From Pseudomonas laurylsulfativorans (GTDB taxonomy: Bacteria; Pseudomonadota; Gammaproteobacteria; Pseudomonadales; Pseudomonadaceae): a stretch of 64,000 bases of DNA. Shown here piece after piece: positions 43,315-52,939 of this stretch. Positions within the stretch are counted from its first letter, which is position 1, and every line of letters starts with the position of its first letter. The stretch lies in the NCBI RefSeq assembly GCF_002906155.1, contig NZ_MUJK01000002.1:682001-746000 (forward strand), in the 5' to 3' direction. Made by a program: the position numbers and the translations under genes. Under the pieces are notes generated by a model. The model did not search any database and had not been told where the DNA came from. It saw nothing but the letters and a program-made list of their open reading frames with translations.

Positions 43315-43902
43315 ATGAGTCGTGAAGCCCTGCAGGAATCGCTGTCCGCAGTGATGGATAACGAAGCGGACGAATTGGAATTGCGTCGGGTATTGAATGC
43401 CTGCGACGATGTTGAAACCCGTGACACATGGGCTCGTTATCAGATCGCTCGGGCAGTGATGCACAAGGATCTGCTGCTTCCACGCCTGGACATCGCCGCG
43501 GCTGTTTCCGCTGCCCTGGCTGACGAAGCCTCGCCGGCAAAAGCTTCTCGCGGTCCATGGCGCAGCCTGGGTCGTCTGGCTGTCGCTGCCTCGGTGACCC
43601 TGGCGGTACTGGCCGGTGTGCGTCTTTACAACCAGGATGAGATCGCCGGTGTCGAACTGGCCCAGCAATCCAGTCAACCCGCATTGGCTGTTCCTCAAGT
43701 AAAAGGCCCTGCTGTTCTGGCAGGCTACAATGAGAGTTCGGAAGCTACTGGCCCAATGGCCAATGGCGTTTTGCAAGGTCAACCAGGCTGGCATGATCAG
43801 CGTCTGCCAGGCTACTTGCGCCAACATGCTCAACAGGCTGCACTGAAAGGCACTGAGAGCGCTCTGCCTTACGCTCGTGCCGCAAGTCTGGAAAACCGTT
43901 AA
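43315..43902 (+). CDS. mucA: Anti-sigma factor MucA
   Basis: The 195-aa protein has an N-terminal cytoplasmic sigma-binding domain (1-78; LQESLSAVMDNEADELELRR), a single membrane helix (about 86-104) and a periplasmic C-terminus that MucB shields from AlgW. Length matches the P. aeruginosa protein (194 aa) and the frame is complete, so this strain should keep AlgU in check, unlike mucA mutant mucoid strains. Confidence 0.95.
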   Translation: MSREALQESLSAVMDNEADELELRRVLNACDDVETRDTWARYQIARAVMHKDLLLPRLDIAAAVSAALADEASPAKASRGPWRSLGRLAVAASVTLAVLAGVRLYNQDEIAGVELAQQSSQPALAVPQVKGPAVLAGYNESSEATGPMANGVLQGQPGWHDQRLPGYLRQHAQQAALKGTESALPYARAASLENR

Positions 43903-43910
43903 GGAGGATC

Positions 43911-44870
43911 ATGCGCGCCATACCTCTACTTTCGCTTCTGCTCAGCGGCTGGTTCATCGTTCCAGCCCAAGCCGACGATGCCCAGGACTGGTTGACCCGC
44001 CTGGGCCAGGCAGAGCAGCAGCAAAGCTTTCAGGGTACTTTCGTCTACGAGCGTAACGGTAGTTTTTCTACCCATAACATCTGGCACCGTGTCCAGGATG
44101 GAAAGGTCCGCGAGCGTTTGATTCAGCTCGACGGCTCCGCTCAGGAAGTCGTTCGCATTGATGGGCATACTCAATGTGTCAGCGGCACACTGATAGCAGG
44201 TCTGGGGGACTCCCCCAACTCCGCTGCCCGTGCGCTCGATCCTCAAAAGCTCAAGAATTGGTATGACCTTGCCGTCATTGGCAAGTCGCGTGTTGCCGGG
44301 CGTTCGGCGGTGATCGTATCGCTGACACCCCGCGATCAACATCGCTACGGCTTTGAACTGCATCTGGATAAAGAAACCGGCCTGCCTCTGAAGTCTTTGC
44401 TGCTGGACGACAAGGGGCGGTTGCTGGAGCGCTTCCAGTTCACGCGCCTGGATACGGCTGACGCTCCTTCCGAAAACGACCTGCGGGCCAGTAACGATTG
44501 CAAGCCAGTCAACCTCGATAGTGACAAGGCCTCTGCCGTCAAGCCTGCCCAGACCTGGCGATCCGACTGGTTGCCGCCTGGCTTCGAGTTGACCAGCAGC
44601 ACCGCGCGCAAGGATCCGGAGACCAAAACCCAGGTCAATAGCCTGATGTATGACGATGGCCTGGCGCGTTTTTCGGTATTCCTTGAACCGTTAAATGGCG
44701 CAACCGTCACCGACACCCGTACTCAGTTGGGGCCGACCGTTGCGGTTTCCCGGCGCTTGGCCACGGCACAGGGTGACATGATGGTGACCGTCGTCGGCGA
44801 GATACCGGTCGGTACCGCTGAACGGATAGCACTTTCGATGCGTGCCGACGCCGCTGCAACCAAGCAGTGA
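43911..44870 (+). CDS. mucB: Periplasmic sigma-regulator MucB (RseB-like)
   Basis: The 319-aa protein has a signal peptide (cleavage after AQA near 20). The N-terminal LolA-like RseB domain (LTRLGQAEQQQSFQGTFVYE onward) and C-terminal small domain (SDWLPPGFELT to the end) are both present. It binds the periplasmic part of MucA and blocks its proteolysis. It starts 8 nt after mucA. A terminator follows, partly separating it from mucD. Confidence 0.93.
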   Translation: MRAIPLLSLLLSGWFIVPAQADDAQDWLTRLGQAEQQQSFQGTFVYERNGSFSTHNIWHRVQDGKVRERLIQLDGSAQEVVRIDGHTQCVSGTLIAGLGDSPNSAARALDPQKLKNWYDLAVIGKSRVAGRSAVIVSLTPRDQHRYGFELHLDKETGLPLKSLLLDDKGRLLERFQFTRLDTADAPSENDLRASNDCKPVNLDSDKASAVKPAQTWRSDWLPPGFELTSSTARKDPETKTQVNSLMYDDGLARFSVFLEPLNGATVTDTRTQLGPTVAVSRRLATAQGDMMVTVVGEIPVGTAERIALSMRADAAATKQ

Positions 44871-44930
44871 GCTAAATTCGAAATGTTTCGTGAGCATTTC
44901 AATTTGCAAAAAAACCTTAAATTTTTTATA

Positions 44931-44962
44931 GGTCAGAGCCCCTCGGCTCTGGCCTTGTTTGT
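44931..44962 (+). terminator. Terminator-like hairpin between mucB and mucD
   Basis: GGTCAGAGCC (44931-44940) pairs with GGCTCTGGCC (44945-44954), one G.T pair, CCTC loop, followed by TTGTTTGTTG. It could attenuate read-through into mucD. Confidence 0.65.
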
Positions 44963-45048
44963 TGTTCCCGGAACAAAAATACCGGCGTATTGTTCCCGGT
45001 GTTCCTTGCTCCATATCGCTTAACCATGCTCGTCGTAACGGGAGCCGT

Positions 45049-46476
45049 ATGTCGATACCACGCTTGAAGTCCTACCTTTCCATTATTGCCACCGTGCTGG
45101 TGCTCGGTCAGGCGGTCGCCGCCCAAGCGGTCGAATTGCCTGACTTTACGCAACTGGTCGAACAGGCCTCGCCTGCGGTCGTGAACATCAGTACCACGCA
45201 AAAGCTGCCGGATCGCAAAGTCAGTCAGCAGCAGATGCCCGACCTCGAAGGCTTGCCGCCAATGCTGCGCGAATTCTTCGAGCGGGGCATGCCGCCGCAA
45301 TCGCGCTCACCTCGCGACCGTCAGCGTGAGGCAACTTCCCTGGGCTCGGGTTTCATCATTTCTTCTGATGGCTATATCCTGACCAACAACCACGTGATCG
45401 CCGATGCTGACGAAATCCTCGTTCGTCTGGCTGATCGCAGCGAAATGAAAGCCAAGCTCATCGGTACCGATCCACGATCCGACGTGGCGCTGCTGAAAAT
45501 CGAAGGTAAGGATCTGCCCGTGCTCAAGCTCGGTAAATCCCAGGACCTGAAGGCCGGCCAGTGGGTTGTCGCGATCGGCTCGCCATTCGGCTTTGACCAC
45601 ACCGTGACCCAAGGCATCGTCAGCGCCGTCGGTCGCAGCCTGCCGAATGAAAACTATGTGCCGTTCATCCAGACCGACGTGCCGATCAACCCAGGTAACT
45701 CGGGCGGCCCGCTGTTCAACCTGAACGGTGAGGTGGTCGGGATCAACTCGCAGATCTACACCCGCTCCGGCGGCTTCATGGGTGTGTCGTTCGCGATCCC
45801 GATTGATGTGGCCTTGGATGTTTCCAATCAGCTGAAATCCGGTGGCAAAGTCAGCCGTGGCTGGCTGGGTGTCGTGATTCAGGAAGTGAGCAAGGACTTG
45901 GCCGAGTCGTTCGGCCTGGAGAAGCCGGCCGGTGCGCTGGTTGCCCAGATTCAGGATGATGGCCCGGCTGCCAAGGGCGGGCTGCAGGTTGGCGACGTGA
46001 TCCTGAGCATGAACGGTCAGCCAATCGTTATGTCGGCCGACCTGCCGCACCTTGTTGGCGCATTGAAGGCTGGCGCCAAGGCCAATCTGGAAGTGATTCG
46101 TGAGGGCAAGCGCAAGAACGTCGAATTGACGGTTGGCGCGATTCCGGATGAAGACAAGGACCTGGATGCGCTGCCAAAATCCAGCATCGAGCGCAGCAGC
46201 AATCGCCTCGGGGTTTCCGTGGTCGAGCTGACTGATGAGCAAAAGAAAACCTACGACCTCAAAGGCGGTGTGCTGATCAAGGAAGTGCAGGACGGTCCTG
46301 CCGCCATGATCGGCCTGCAGCCAGGTGATGTGATCACTCACCTGAACAACCAGGCCATCGGTTCCACCAAGGAGTTCGCGGACATCGCCAAGGCGCTGCC
46401 AAAGAACCGCTCGGTGTCGATGCGGGTGCTGCGCCAGGGACGTGCGAGTTTCATCACCTTCAAACTGGCTGAGTAA
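45049..46476 (+). CDS. mucD: Periplasmic serine protease MucD (DegP/HtrA type)
   Basis: The 475-aa protein has a signal peptide (cleavage after AQA near 27), a trypsin-like protease domain with triad His115 (TNNHVIADA), Asp145 (RSDVALL) and Ser218 (NPGNSGGPL), then two PDZ domains (about 260-350 and 375-470). It degrades misfolded periplasmic proteins and restrains alginate production. In P. aeruginosa mucC lies between mucB and mucD; here only a 178-bp gap is found. The start is set by the signal peptide. Confidence 0.95.
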   Translation: MSIPRLKSYLSIIATVLVLGQAVAAQAVELPDFTQLVEQASPAVVNISTTQKLPDRKVSQQQMPDLEGLPPMLREFFERGMPPQSRSPRDRQREATSLGSGFIISSDGYILTNNHVIADADEILVRLADRSEMKAKLIGTDPRSDVALLKIEGKDLPVLKLGKSQDLKAGQWVVAIGSPFGFDHTVTQGIVSAVGRSLPNENYVPFIQTDVPINPGNSGGPLFNLNGEVVGINSQIYTRSGGFMGVSFAIPIDVALDVSNQLKSGGKVSRGWLGVVIQEVSKDLAESFGLEKPAGALVAQIQDDGPAAKGGLQVGDVILSMNGQPIVMSADLPHLVGALKAGAKANLEVIREGKRKNVELTVGAIPDEDKDLDALPKSSIERSSNRLGVSVVELTDEQKKTYDLKGGVLIKEVQDGPAAMIGLQPGDVITHLNNQAIGSTKEFADIAKALPKNRSVSMRVLRQGRASFITFKLAE

Positions 46477-46494
46477 TCCGGTTGTTGGCTGAAT

Positions 46495-46526
46495 AAAAAA
46501 ACCGCCTCGCAAGAGGCGGTTTTTTT
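46495..46526. terminator. Bidirectional terminator between mucD and the M48 gene
   Basis: AAAAAACCGCCTC-GCAA-GAGGCGGTTTTTTT, a perfect stem with T-runs on both strands, between convergent genes. Confidence 0.95.
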
Positions 46527-46552
46527 GTCCGGACTTTTTGTCCCCGAGGGCG

Positions 46553-47986
46553 TCAGCCCATCATGTCCTTGATCATGCGCTCCTGCTCCATCAGCTCGCG
46601 TTGCCGCGCGTCGATCCGCGAAGACAGCGGGAAGTTGCTGCCTGCCTTGCGTTTGGCGAAGTCCAGTTGCTGAATGGCCTGTTTGTAGTCACCGACCAGG
46701 GCAAAATACTCGGCGCGAGCCTGATGCAGGCCGATGATATTGCCCGACAGGCCGCGCGTTTCGGCAACCTGATACCACACGTCCGGATCATCCGGGCGCG
46801 ACTTGAGCAGGCCTTCGAGGGCTTTCTCCGCATCCGCGGTGCGGTTTTGCTTGAGCAGCAGGTCGACGCGCACCTGGTTCAGCGGGTAGTTGCCGGGGTA
46901 CTGGCTCATCAAGCGATCAACCCGGGACTGGGCATCCGCCAGGCGATTGTTGGTGATATCCAGATCGACCTGAGCCAGGTTGTAGATGATTTCGTTGGGT
47001 GACTTGGCCAGCAGCTGCTTGAGGTTTTCCCGTGCTTCGTTCAGTTGGCCGCCCTTGATCTGGGCGATCGCCAGGCCGTAGCGTGCCACGTCGTTTTTCG
47101 GGTTCTCGTCGAGCTGGGCGCGGAAGCGCTTGGCGCCGAGCCCCGGGGTTTCCTCATAGATCAGCTGTACGCGTGCGCGGATCAGTTGGTAGCGCATGCT
47201 GTCTTCGATACCGCCCGTTGGAAACTGTTCCGCGCGGTTACGGGTATCGGCGATACGCGATTCGGTGACCGGGTGAGTCAGCAGGAATTCCGGCGGCTTG
47301 GCATCGTAGCGGTACTGACGCCCCAGGCGCTCGAACATGGTTGGCATCGAGCGGGGATCGTAACCGGCCTTTTCCAGATTGAGGATGCCGATACGGTCGG
47401 CTTCCTGCTCGTTCTGGCGGGAGAATCGCCGCTGCTCCTGGATGGCGGCGGCCTGTGTGCCGGCAATGGCTGCGATCCCGGCGTCACCGCCACCAGCGGC
47501 TGCCACCACGATACCTGCCAGCAATGCAGCCATCATCGGCACTTGCATGCGTTGCTGCGCTTCGACGCCACGGGCAAAGTGGCGTTGCGACAAGTGAGCC
47601 AATTCGTGGGCCAGTACCGAGGCATATTCGCCTTCGGTCTGGGCGTTGAGGAACAAACCACCGTTGACCCCGACGATCCCGCCCGGCGCCGCGAAGGCGT
47701 TGAGCTGCGGGCTGTTGATCAGGATGAACTCAAGGCGCCGGTCGGTAACCTGGCTGGTCTCCACCAGTCGGTAAACGCTCGATTCCACGTAATCCTTGAG
47801 CTGCGGATCGTTGAGCTGCGAAACCTGACTGCGCAACATGGCCAGCCAGGCACGGCCGAGCTGGTATTCCTGTTGAGGCGAGACAATGGCAGAACTGGCG
47901 TCGCCGAGTGACGGCAGGTCGTCGGCGAAGCCCGGTGAGGCGAGCAGGCAAGCGAGCGTCAGCAGGGTAGGGCGCAAAAATGTCAT
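46553..47986 (-). CDS. BepA-like M48 metalloprotease with TPR domain
   Basis: The 477-aa periplasmic protein has a signal peptide (cleavage near residue 21), an M48 protease domain with the zinc motif HELAH (127-131) and downstream NEQEADRIG Glu ligand. The C-terminal TPR-like helical repeats cover about 290-470. It matches the BepA/YfgC family that degrades stalled outer-membrane proteins such as LptD and cooperates with the BAM complex. The start at 47986 is set by the signal sequence. Divergent from the TusA-like gene. Confidence 0.88.
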   Translation of the reverse strand: MTFLRPTLLTLACLLASPGFADDLPSLGDASSAIVSPQQEYQLGRAWLAMLRSQVSQLNDPQLKDYVESSVYRLVETSQVTDRRLEFILINSPQLNAFAAPGGIVGVNGGLFLNAQTEGEYASVLAHELAHLSQRHFARGVEAQQRMQVPMMAALLAGIVVAAAGGGDAGIAAIAGTQAAAIQEQRRFSRQNEQEADRIGILNLEKAGYDPRSMPTMFERLGRQYRYDAKPPEFLLTHPVTESRIADTRNRAEQFPTGGIEDSMRYQLIRARVQLIYEETPGLGAKRFRAQLDENPKNDVARYGLAIAQIKGGQLNEARENLKQLLAKSPNEIIYNLAQVDLDITNNRLADAQSRVDRLMSQYPGNYPLNQVRVDLLLKQNRTADAEKALEGLLKSRPDDPDVWYQVAETRGLSGNIIGLHQARAEYFALVGDYKQAIQQLDFAKRKAGSNFPLSSRIDARQRELMEQERMIKDMMG

Positions 47987-48084
47987 GCACAAAGCCTTAG
48001 TCGACAAAGACCTTACTGTAGCCGGACACCGGCGTTGCGACCAGATATTCTAGGCAGCTCAACCACCTGACCCGGAGTGATGCA

Positions 48085-48324
48085 ATGATCGACGCTGTAG
48101 AGCATGACGTTGAACTGGACGCCAGCGGCCTCAATTGCCCGCTGCCGTTGCTCAAGGCCAAGATGGAGCTCAACCGGCTGGCCAGTGGCGCGGTGCTCAA
48201 GGTTATCGCCACCGATGCAGGTTCACAGCGCGACTTTCGCACCTTTGCCCGATTGGCCGGTCATACCCTGCTTCGTGAAGAAGAAGATGCCGGTGTATAC
48301 CGCTACTGGTTGAAAAAAGCCTGA
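48085..48324 (+). CDS. TusA-family sulfur-carrier protein
   Basis: The 79-aa protein has the conserved CPLPLLKAK motif (Cys19) and the two-layer alpha/beta TusA pattern. TusA proteins pass persulfide sulfur to tRNA thiolation or other acceptors. Position between a BepA-like gene and an AI-2E permease is common in Pseudomonas, so it may not be the main TusA of the cell. It sits 31 bp before the permease gene, probably in one operon. Confidence 0.85.
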   Translation: MIDAVEHDVELDASGLNCPLPLLKAKMELNRLASGAVLKVIATDAGSQRDFRTFARLAGHTLLREEEDAGVYRYWLKKA

Positions 48325-48355
48325 AATTGGCTGCGTTTGCCCCTAAGGATTATTG

Positions 48356-49426
48356 ATGTTCAAAGTGTTACGCGACTGGATTCAGCGCTATTTTTCCGAT
48401 GAAGAAGCGGTGGTGCTGGCTGTCCTGCTGTTTCTGGCGTTCACCGCCGTCCTGACCCTGGGCGGTATGCTGGCACCGGTGCTTGCCGGGATGGTGCTGG
48501 CGTACCTGATGCAGGGATTGGTGGTGACGCTTGAACGCCTGCGGGTGCCGGGAGGGGTCGCGGTAGGGTTGGTCTTTGCGTTGTTCATGGGGTTGTTGCT
48601 GGTGTTTATCGTGGTGGTCGTGCCGTTGCTGTGGCATCAACTGATCACGTTGTTCAACGAGCTGCCCGGCATGCTCGCCAAGTGGCAGTCGCTGTTGTTG
48701 CTGTTGCCCGAGCGCTATCCGCACCTGGTGTCTGATGAGCAAGTGTTGCAGGCCATCGAAGTGGCGCGGGGCGAAATCGGCAAGTTTGGTCAGTGGGCGC
48801 TGACGTTTTCGCTGTCGAGCCTGCCGTTGCTGGTGAACATCATGATCTACCTGGTGCTGGTGCCGATCCTGGTGTTTTTCTTCCTCAAGGATCGGGCCAT
48901 GATCGGCCAGTGGGTACGCGGTTACCTGCCCCGTGAGCGGGCGCTGATCACCCGGGTCGCTCATGAAATGAACCGGCAGATCGCCAACTACATTCGCGGC
49001 AAAGTCATCGAAATCTTCATTTGCGGTGGCGTGACCTACATCGCCTTTGTTGTTCTTGAACTCAACTACGCGGCGCTGCTGGCATTGCTGGTGGGGATTT
49101 CGGTAGTGGTGCCTTACGTCGGCGCAGTCGTCGTAACGGTGCCCGTGTTTCTGATTGCGCTGTTCCAGTGGGGCTGGAGCGATCAGTTCATCTACTTGAT
49201 GGCGGTGTACGGGATCATTCAGACGCTGGATGGCAACGTGCTGGTGCCTTTGCTGTTCTCGGAAGCGGTCAACCTGCACCCGGTGGCGATCATTTGCGCG
49301 GTGCTGCTGTTTGGCGGGCTGTGGGGGTTCTGGGGAGTATTCTTTGCGATTCCCTTGGCGACGCTGTTCAAGGCTGTGCTGGATGCATGGCCGCGCAAGG
49401 AGCCAGTGGTGGCGCCGCTGCTTTAA
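48356..49426 (+). CDS. AI-2E/PerM family permease
   Basis: The 356-aa inner-membrane protein has about seven to eight helices and a central soluble loop (about 140-200). It has the family motifs MLAPVLAGMVLAYLMQGLV near residue 40 and AILLFGGLWGF-like ending (AVLLFGGLWGFWGVFFAIPL). E. coli members include TqsA/PerM; the actual substrate is unknown and need not be autoinducer-2. The true ATG is at 48356; the preceding TTG is not needed. Confidence 0.85.
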   Translation: MFKVLRDWIQRYFSDEEAVVLAVLLFLAFTAVLTLGGMLAPVLAGMVLAYLMQGLVVTLERLRVPGGVAVGLVFALFMGLLLVFIVVVVPLLWHQLITLFNELPGMLAKWQSLLLLLPERYPHLVSDEQVLQAIEVARGEIGKFGQWALTFSLSSLPLLVNIMIYLVLVPILVFFFLKDRAMIGQWVRGYLPRERALITRVAHEMNRQIANYIRGKVIEIFICGGVTYIAFVVLELNYAALLALLVGISVVVPYVGAVVVTVPVFLIALFQWGWSDQFIYLMAVYGIIQTLDGNVLVPLLFSEAVNLHPVAIICAVLLFGGLWGFWGVFFAIPLATLFKAVLDAWPRKEPVVAPLL

Positions 49427-49463
49427 TCCAGAAAGTGGATTTATGCAGTGAGGCGAAGGACCT

Positions 49464-49526
49464 CATCGCGAGCAAGCTCGCTCCTACAATGGATCACGTG
49501 AATCCTGTGGGAGCTTGCTCGCGATG
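49464..49526. repeat. Pair of inverted REPs
   Basis: CATCGCGAGC...CTCCTACA (49464-49488) is followed by TGTGGGAGCTTGCTCGCGATG (49505-49525), the second lacking 4 bp. The two arms belong to different subtypes (CTACA versus CCACA ends). Confidence 0.8.
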
Positions 49527-49550
49527 GCGTCCGAAAGAACGCCCAGGTAA

Positions 49551-50024
49551 TCAGGCTTTATTCAGCGCCTGAGCCGCAGCCAAAACCGCATCAACATGCC
49601 CAGGTACCTTAACGCCGCGCCATTCCTGGCGCAGCACGCCTTGGGCATCGATCAGGAACGTACTGCGATCCACGCCCATGTACTCCTTGCCGTAGAGCTT
49701 TTTCAGCTTGATCACGTCGAACAGCTGGCAGATGGCTTCGTCCTTGTCGCTGATCAGCTCAAAGGGGAACTCCTGTTTACATTTGAAGTTCTCGTGGGAT
49801 TTAAGGCTGTCGCGAGATACGCCGAACACTTCGGTATTGGCGGCCTTGAACGCGGTGTACTGATCACGAAAACCCTGCCCCTCGGTCGTGCAGCCCGGCG
49901 TGCTGTCCTTGGGATAGAAGTAGATCACTACCTGCTTTCCCTTCAGGCCGGCGAGGCTGACGGTCTGCCCGCTGGTGGCGGGGGCTTCGAAATCGGCAAC
50001 CGGTTGGTCGATGGCAACGGCCAT
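49551..50024 (-). CDS. bcp: Thioredoxin-dependent peroxiredoxin Bcp
   Basis: The 157-aa PrxQ/Bcp protein has peroxidatic Cys45 in STPGCTTEG, with Thr and Arg partners conserved. It reduces hydroperoxides in the cytosol. The resolving Cys50 of E. coli Bcp is absent (Gln here), so it is a 1-Cys or distant-resolving type. It starts 10 nt after gcvR and is probably in its operon. Confidence 0.93.
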   Translation of the reverse strand: MAVAIDQPVADFEAPATSGQTVSLAGLKGKQVVIYFYPKDSTPGCTTEGQGFRDQYTAFKAANTEVFGVSRDSLKSHENFKCKQEFPFELISDKDEAICQLFDVIKLKKLYGKEYMGVDRSTFLIDAQGVLRQEWRGVKVPGHVDAVLAAAQALNKA

Positions 50025-50034
50025 GAAAGCTTCC

Positions 50035-50595
50035 TTACATTGGGTTCTGTGGGCGCCAGGGTTCGATCAGGGCATCCAGGTTCAGCGCGTCGGCAAAATC
50101 CAGGAACTGATCGCGCAGCCAGCTGATCTGCACGCCGGCCGGCAAGGTCACGGTAAACGTGGCGTTGAGCATGGTGCCGCCGGTCTGCGGAGCCTGATAG
50201 GTGTCGCAGGTCAGGTTTTCCAGTTCGACATTGTGGTCCATGAAGAACTGGCACAGCTCGTTGATGATGTCCGAGCGGTAGGCCGAGCTGACATAAGCGA
50301 CATACGGCAGGGCCTGGGGACGGTTTTCCAGAGCAGCGCTGCGTACCACGTTGACCGTGAACGCATGTCGCTTGGCCAGCACTGGCAGGCTGCCTTCCAG
50401 GCGTGCCAGGGCATCCCAGCTACCGGAGATTTCCAGCACTAGCGCACTGCATTCGCCATGACGGGTCAGGCGAGAGGTGACAACGGCGCAGCGGTTTTCA
50501 TGGCTGGCGCGGCACAGGACGTTGGTCAGCTCCATGGGGTTGGCGCCGAGGGCACTGATAACAAGGAATTGTTCGCGAACTGTGGGGGTGGACAT
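50035..50595 (-). CDS. gcvR: Glycine cleavage system transcriptional repressor-like ACT protein
   Basis: The 186-aa protein has two ACT domains (about 8-85 and 95-175; VISALGANPMELTNVLCRAS begins the first). This is the GcvR pattern. In E. coli GcvR binds glycine and antagonises GcvA; in Pseudomonas the target may differ. Divergent from dapA, upstream of bcp as usual in the genus. Confidence 0.9.
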   Translation of the reverse strand: MSTPTVREQFLVISALGANPMELTNVLCRASHENRCAVVTSRLTRHGECSALVLEISGSWDALARLEGSLPVLAKRHAFTVNVVRSAALENRPQALPYVAYVSSAYRSDIINELCQFFMDHNVELENLTCDTYQAPQTGGTMLNATFTVTLPAGVQISWLRDQFLDFADALNLDALIEPWRPQNPM

Positions 50596-50923
50596 GCAGC
50601 ATTCCTAAAGCGATGAGCGGTCGGTACGTCAATGGGCTGATTTGCCGGGAGCGAGCCTGCGGATGCGAACTCAGAAAGCCCCGAGTGACAGGTTGCAACG
50701 AGCTCCGGCAGGGCGGGAGCGAGACGTGGCAAGGCTGGGTCAGGACTTGTGATGCCGAAAATGAAGGCTGAAACCCGACGGACGAGCTTGTCTGTACCGA
50801 TCAAAGTCTGAAGGGTAGCGAAAACCGGCGCCAAGGGGAATGGCGGCAGCACAGTACTTCGCTTGTGCAAGCATCTTGGCGCCAGTACCATTACGGCTCT
50901 CTTTTTCCGGCAGGAGCGGTTTC
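50596..50923. other. Divergent gcvR/dapA promoter region
   Basis: This 328-bp gap has no credible gene. It contains a fragment similar to a degraded REP (GGGAGCGAGCCTGCGGATGCGA region at about 50649-50668). Promoter boxes are not clear. Confidence 0.4.
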
Positions 50924-51802
50924 ATGATTGCGGGCAGTATGGTGGCACTGGTCACACCCATGGATGCACAGGGGCGTCTTGACTGGGACAGCCTCAGCAA
51001 ACTCGTGGACTTCCACCTTGAAAACGGCACCCATGCCATTGTTGCCGTCGGTACCACCGGCGAATCGGCAACCCTTGATGTCGATGAACATATCGCCGTC
51101 ATCAAGGCGGTAGTCAAGCAGGTCAATGGTCGTATTCCGGTGATTGCCGGTACCGGCGCCAACTCGACCCGCGAAGCCGTCGAATTGACCCGCAATGCCA
51201 AGGAGGCTGGCGCCGACGCCTGCCTGCTGGTCGTGCCGTACTACAACAAGCCGACCCAGGAAGGCCTGTACCTGCACTTCAAGCACATCGCCGAAGCGGT
51301 CGACATCCCGCAGATTCTCTATAACGTTCCCGGCCGCACCTCCTGCGACATGCAGGCCGAGACCGTGATCCGCCTGTCCACCGTGCCGAACATCATCGGC
51401 ATCAAGGAAGCGACCGGCGACCTCAAGCGCGCCAAAGCCATCCTTGATGGCGTCAGCAAGGACTTCATCGTTCTGTCCGGCGATGATCCGACCGCGGTCG
51501 AGCTGATCCTGATGGGCGGCAAAGGCAACATCTCCGTCACCGCCAACGTCGCTCCGCGTGAAATGGCCGATCTGTGCGAGGCCGCCCTCAAGGGTGATGC
51601 CGAGACTGCACGGGCGATCAACGAAAAACTGATGCCGCTGCACAAGGACCTGTTCATCGAAGCCAACCCGATTCCGGTGAAGTGGGCTTTGGTTGAAATG
51701 GGCCTGATGCACGAAGGTATTCGCCTGCCGCTGACCTGGCTGAGCGCACCTTGTCACGAAACGCTCCGCACGGCCCTGCGCCAGTGCAGCGTCCTGGTTT
51801 AA
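50924..51802 (+). CDS. dapA: 4-hydroxy-tetrahydrodipicolinate synthase
   Basis: The 292-aa TIM-barrel enzyme has the Schiff-base Lys in [11 protein letters not shown] (about 161), the Tyr of ILYNVPGRT (about 133) and the first signature GTTGESATL (44-52). It condenses pyruvate and aspartate semialdehyde in the lysine/diaminopimelate pathway. The ATG at 50924 matches the family N-terminus [12 protein letters not shown]. Followed after 17 bp by bamC, a common gammaproteobacterial pairing. Confidence 0.96.
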   Translation: MIAGSMVALVTPMDAQGRLDWDSLSKLVDFHLENGTHAIVAVGTTGESATLDVDEHIAVIKAVVKQVNGRIPVIAGTGANSTREAVELTRNAKEAGADACLLVVPYYNKPTQEGLYLHFKHIAEAVDIPQILYNVPGRTSCDMQAETVIRLSTVPNIIGIKEATGDLKRAKAILDGVSKDFIVLSGDDPTAVELILMGGKGNISVTANVAPREMADLCEAALKGDAETARAINEKLMPLHKDLFIEANPIPVKWALVEMGLMHEGIRLPLTWLSAPCHETLRTALRQCSVLV

Positions 51803-51819
51803 TTGAGGAAGTACAACGC

Positions 51820-52935
51820 ATGAAGCGAATGGCCGGACTTTCCGCACTTGCCTTGATTATCTCCAGCACCAGTGGCTGCGGATGGATCTGGGGCCCGGAA
51901 GGTTATTTCCGTGACCGTGGTAGCGATTACCTGGAAGCGCAACAGACCGCACCGATGCAAATACCGCAGGATGTCCGTACCGCCAAGCGTCTGGATCCGC
52001 TGTTGCCGATCCCGCGCAACGTGGCCGATGACACCGCCACGGGCGAATACGTGGTTCCTCGTCCTCAGCCGCTGACGGCGGCTGCCGACGCCAGTGCCTA
52101 CTCGCTGCAGAAGAGCGGCGGCACCAGCTCCATCCTGGCGCAGAACCCTCCGGCCGAAGTCTGGCCTGTGGCCGTTCAATTCTTCCAGGACAACGGTTTC
52201 CGCCTGGATGAACAGCGTCCGCAAACCGGCGAATTCACCACGACCTGGCAGCATTCCGACGAACTGTCCGCCGCCGTGGCCAAGCGCCTGAGCGCGGCCG
52301 GCGTCAGCACCGACAGCGAAACCCGCGTGCGGGTGCGCATCGAGCCGGGCGTGCAGCGCAACACCAGTGAAGTCTATGTGGTCAGCGCCGAGCGTCCTGC
52401 CGGCAGCACCGCTGACGTGGCTTTCACCAACCGTTCGGTCAACACTGGCCTGGACGCGGCACTGGTCGACGACATGCTCGCGAGCATGAGCCGTATCTCG
52501 GAGAAGGGCGGTTCGGTCTCGATGCTGGCTTCGCGTGATTTCGACGCGCCTAGCCGTGTCAGCCTGAGTGAAGACGGCAGCGGCAACCCTGTGCTGAACG
52601 TCGGTACCGACCTGGATCGTGCCTGGTCGAGCGTCGGTCGTGCGCTGGAGCAAGGCGAGTGGCGTGTTGAAGACATCAACCGCAGCCTGGGCCTGTACTA
52701 CATCAACCTGGCCGAAAAAGCCGAGAAGAAAGACGACAAGCCAGGCTTCTTCAGCAGCCTGTTCGGCAGCGCGCCGAACAAGGAAGAGCTTGAAGCCCGT
52801 GCCGAGCGTTATCAGGTTCGCCTGAGCAAGGTTGGCGAGAACGTCCAGGTCACCGTCGAGAAAAACATCAACACCGTGGCGCCGGCAGATGTGGCGCGTA
52901 AAGTGTTGAGCAAGATTCAAGACAACCTGGGTTGA
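51820..52935 (+). CDS. bamC: Outer-membrane assembly lipoprotein BamC
   Basis: The 371-aa lipoprotein has a lipobox near residue 20 (SSTSGC). It then has a long unstructured N-terminal part rich in Pro and Asp that in BamC binds BamD, followed by two helix-grip domains (about 105-210 and 240-365). Component of the BAM complex. Sits between dapA and an MBL hydrolase, usual order. Confidence 0.93.
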   Translation: MKRMAGLSALALIISSTSGCGWIWGPEGYFRDRGSDYLEAQQTAPMQIPQDVRTAKRLDPLLPIPRNVADDTATGEYVVPRPQPLTAAADASAYSLQKSGGTSSILAQNPPAEVWPVAVQFFQDNGFRLDEQRPQTGEFTTTWQHSDELSAAVAKRLSAAGVSTDSETRVRVRIEPGVQRNTSEVYVVSAERPAGSTADVAFTNRSVNTGLDAALVDDMLASMSRISEKGGSVSMLASRDFDAPSRVSLSEDGSGNPVLNVGTDLDRAWSSVGRALEQGEWRVEDINRSLGLYYINLAEKAEKKDDKPGFFSSLFGSAPNKEELEARAERYQVRLSKVGENVQVTVEKNINTVAPADVARKVLSKIQDNLG

Positions 52936-52939
52936 TTCT

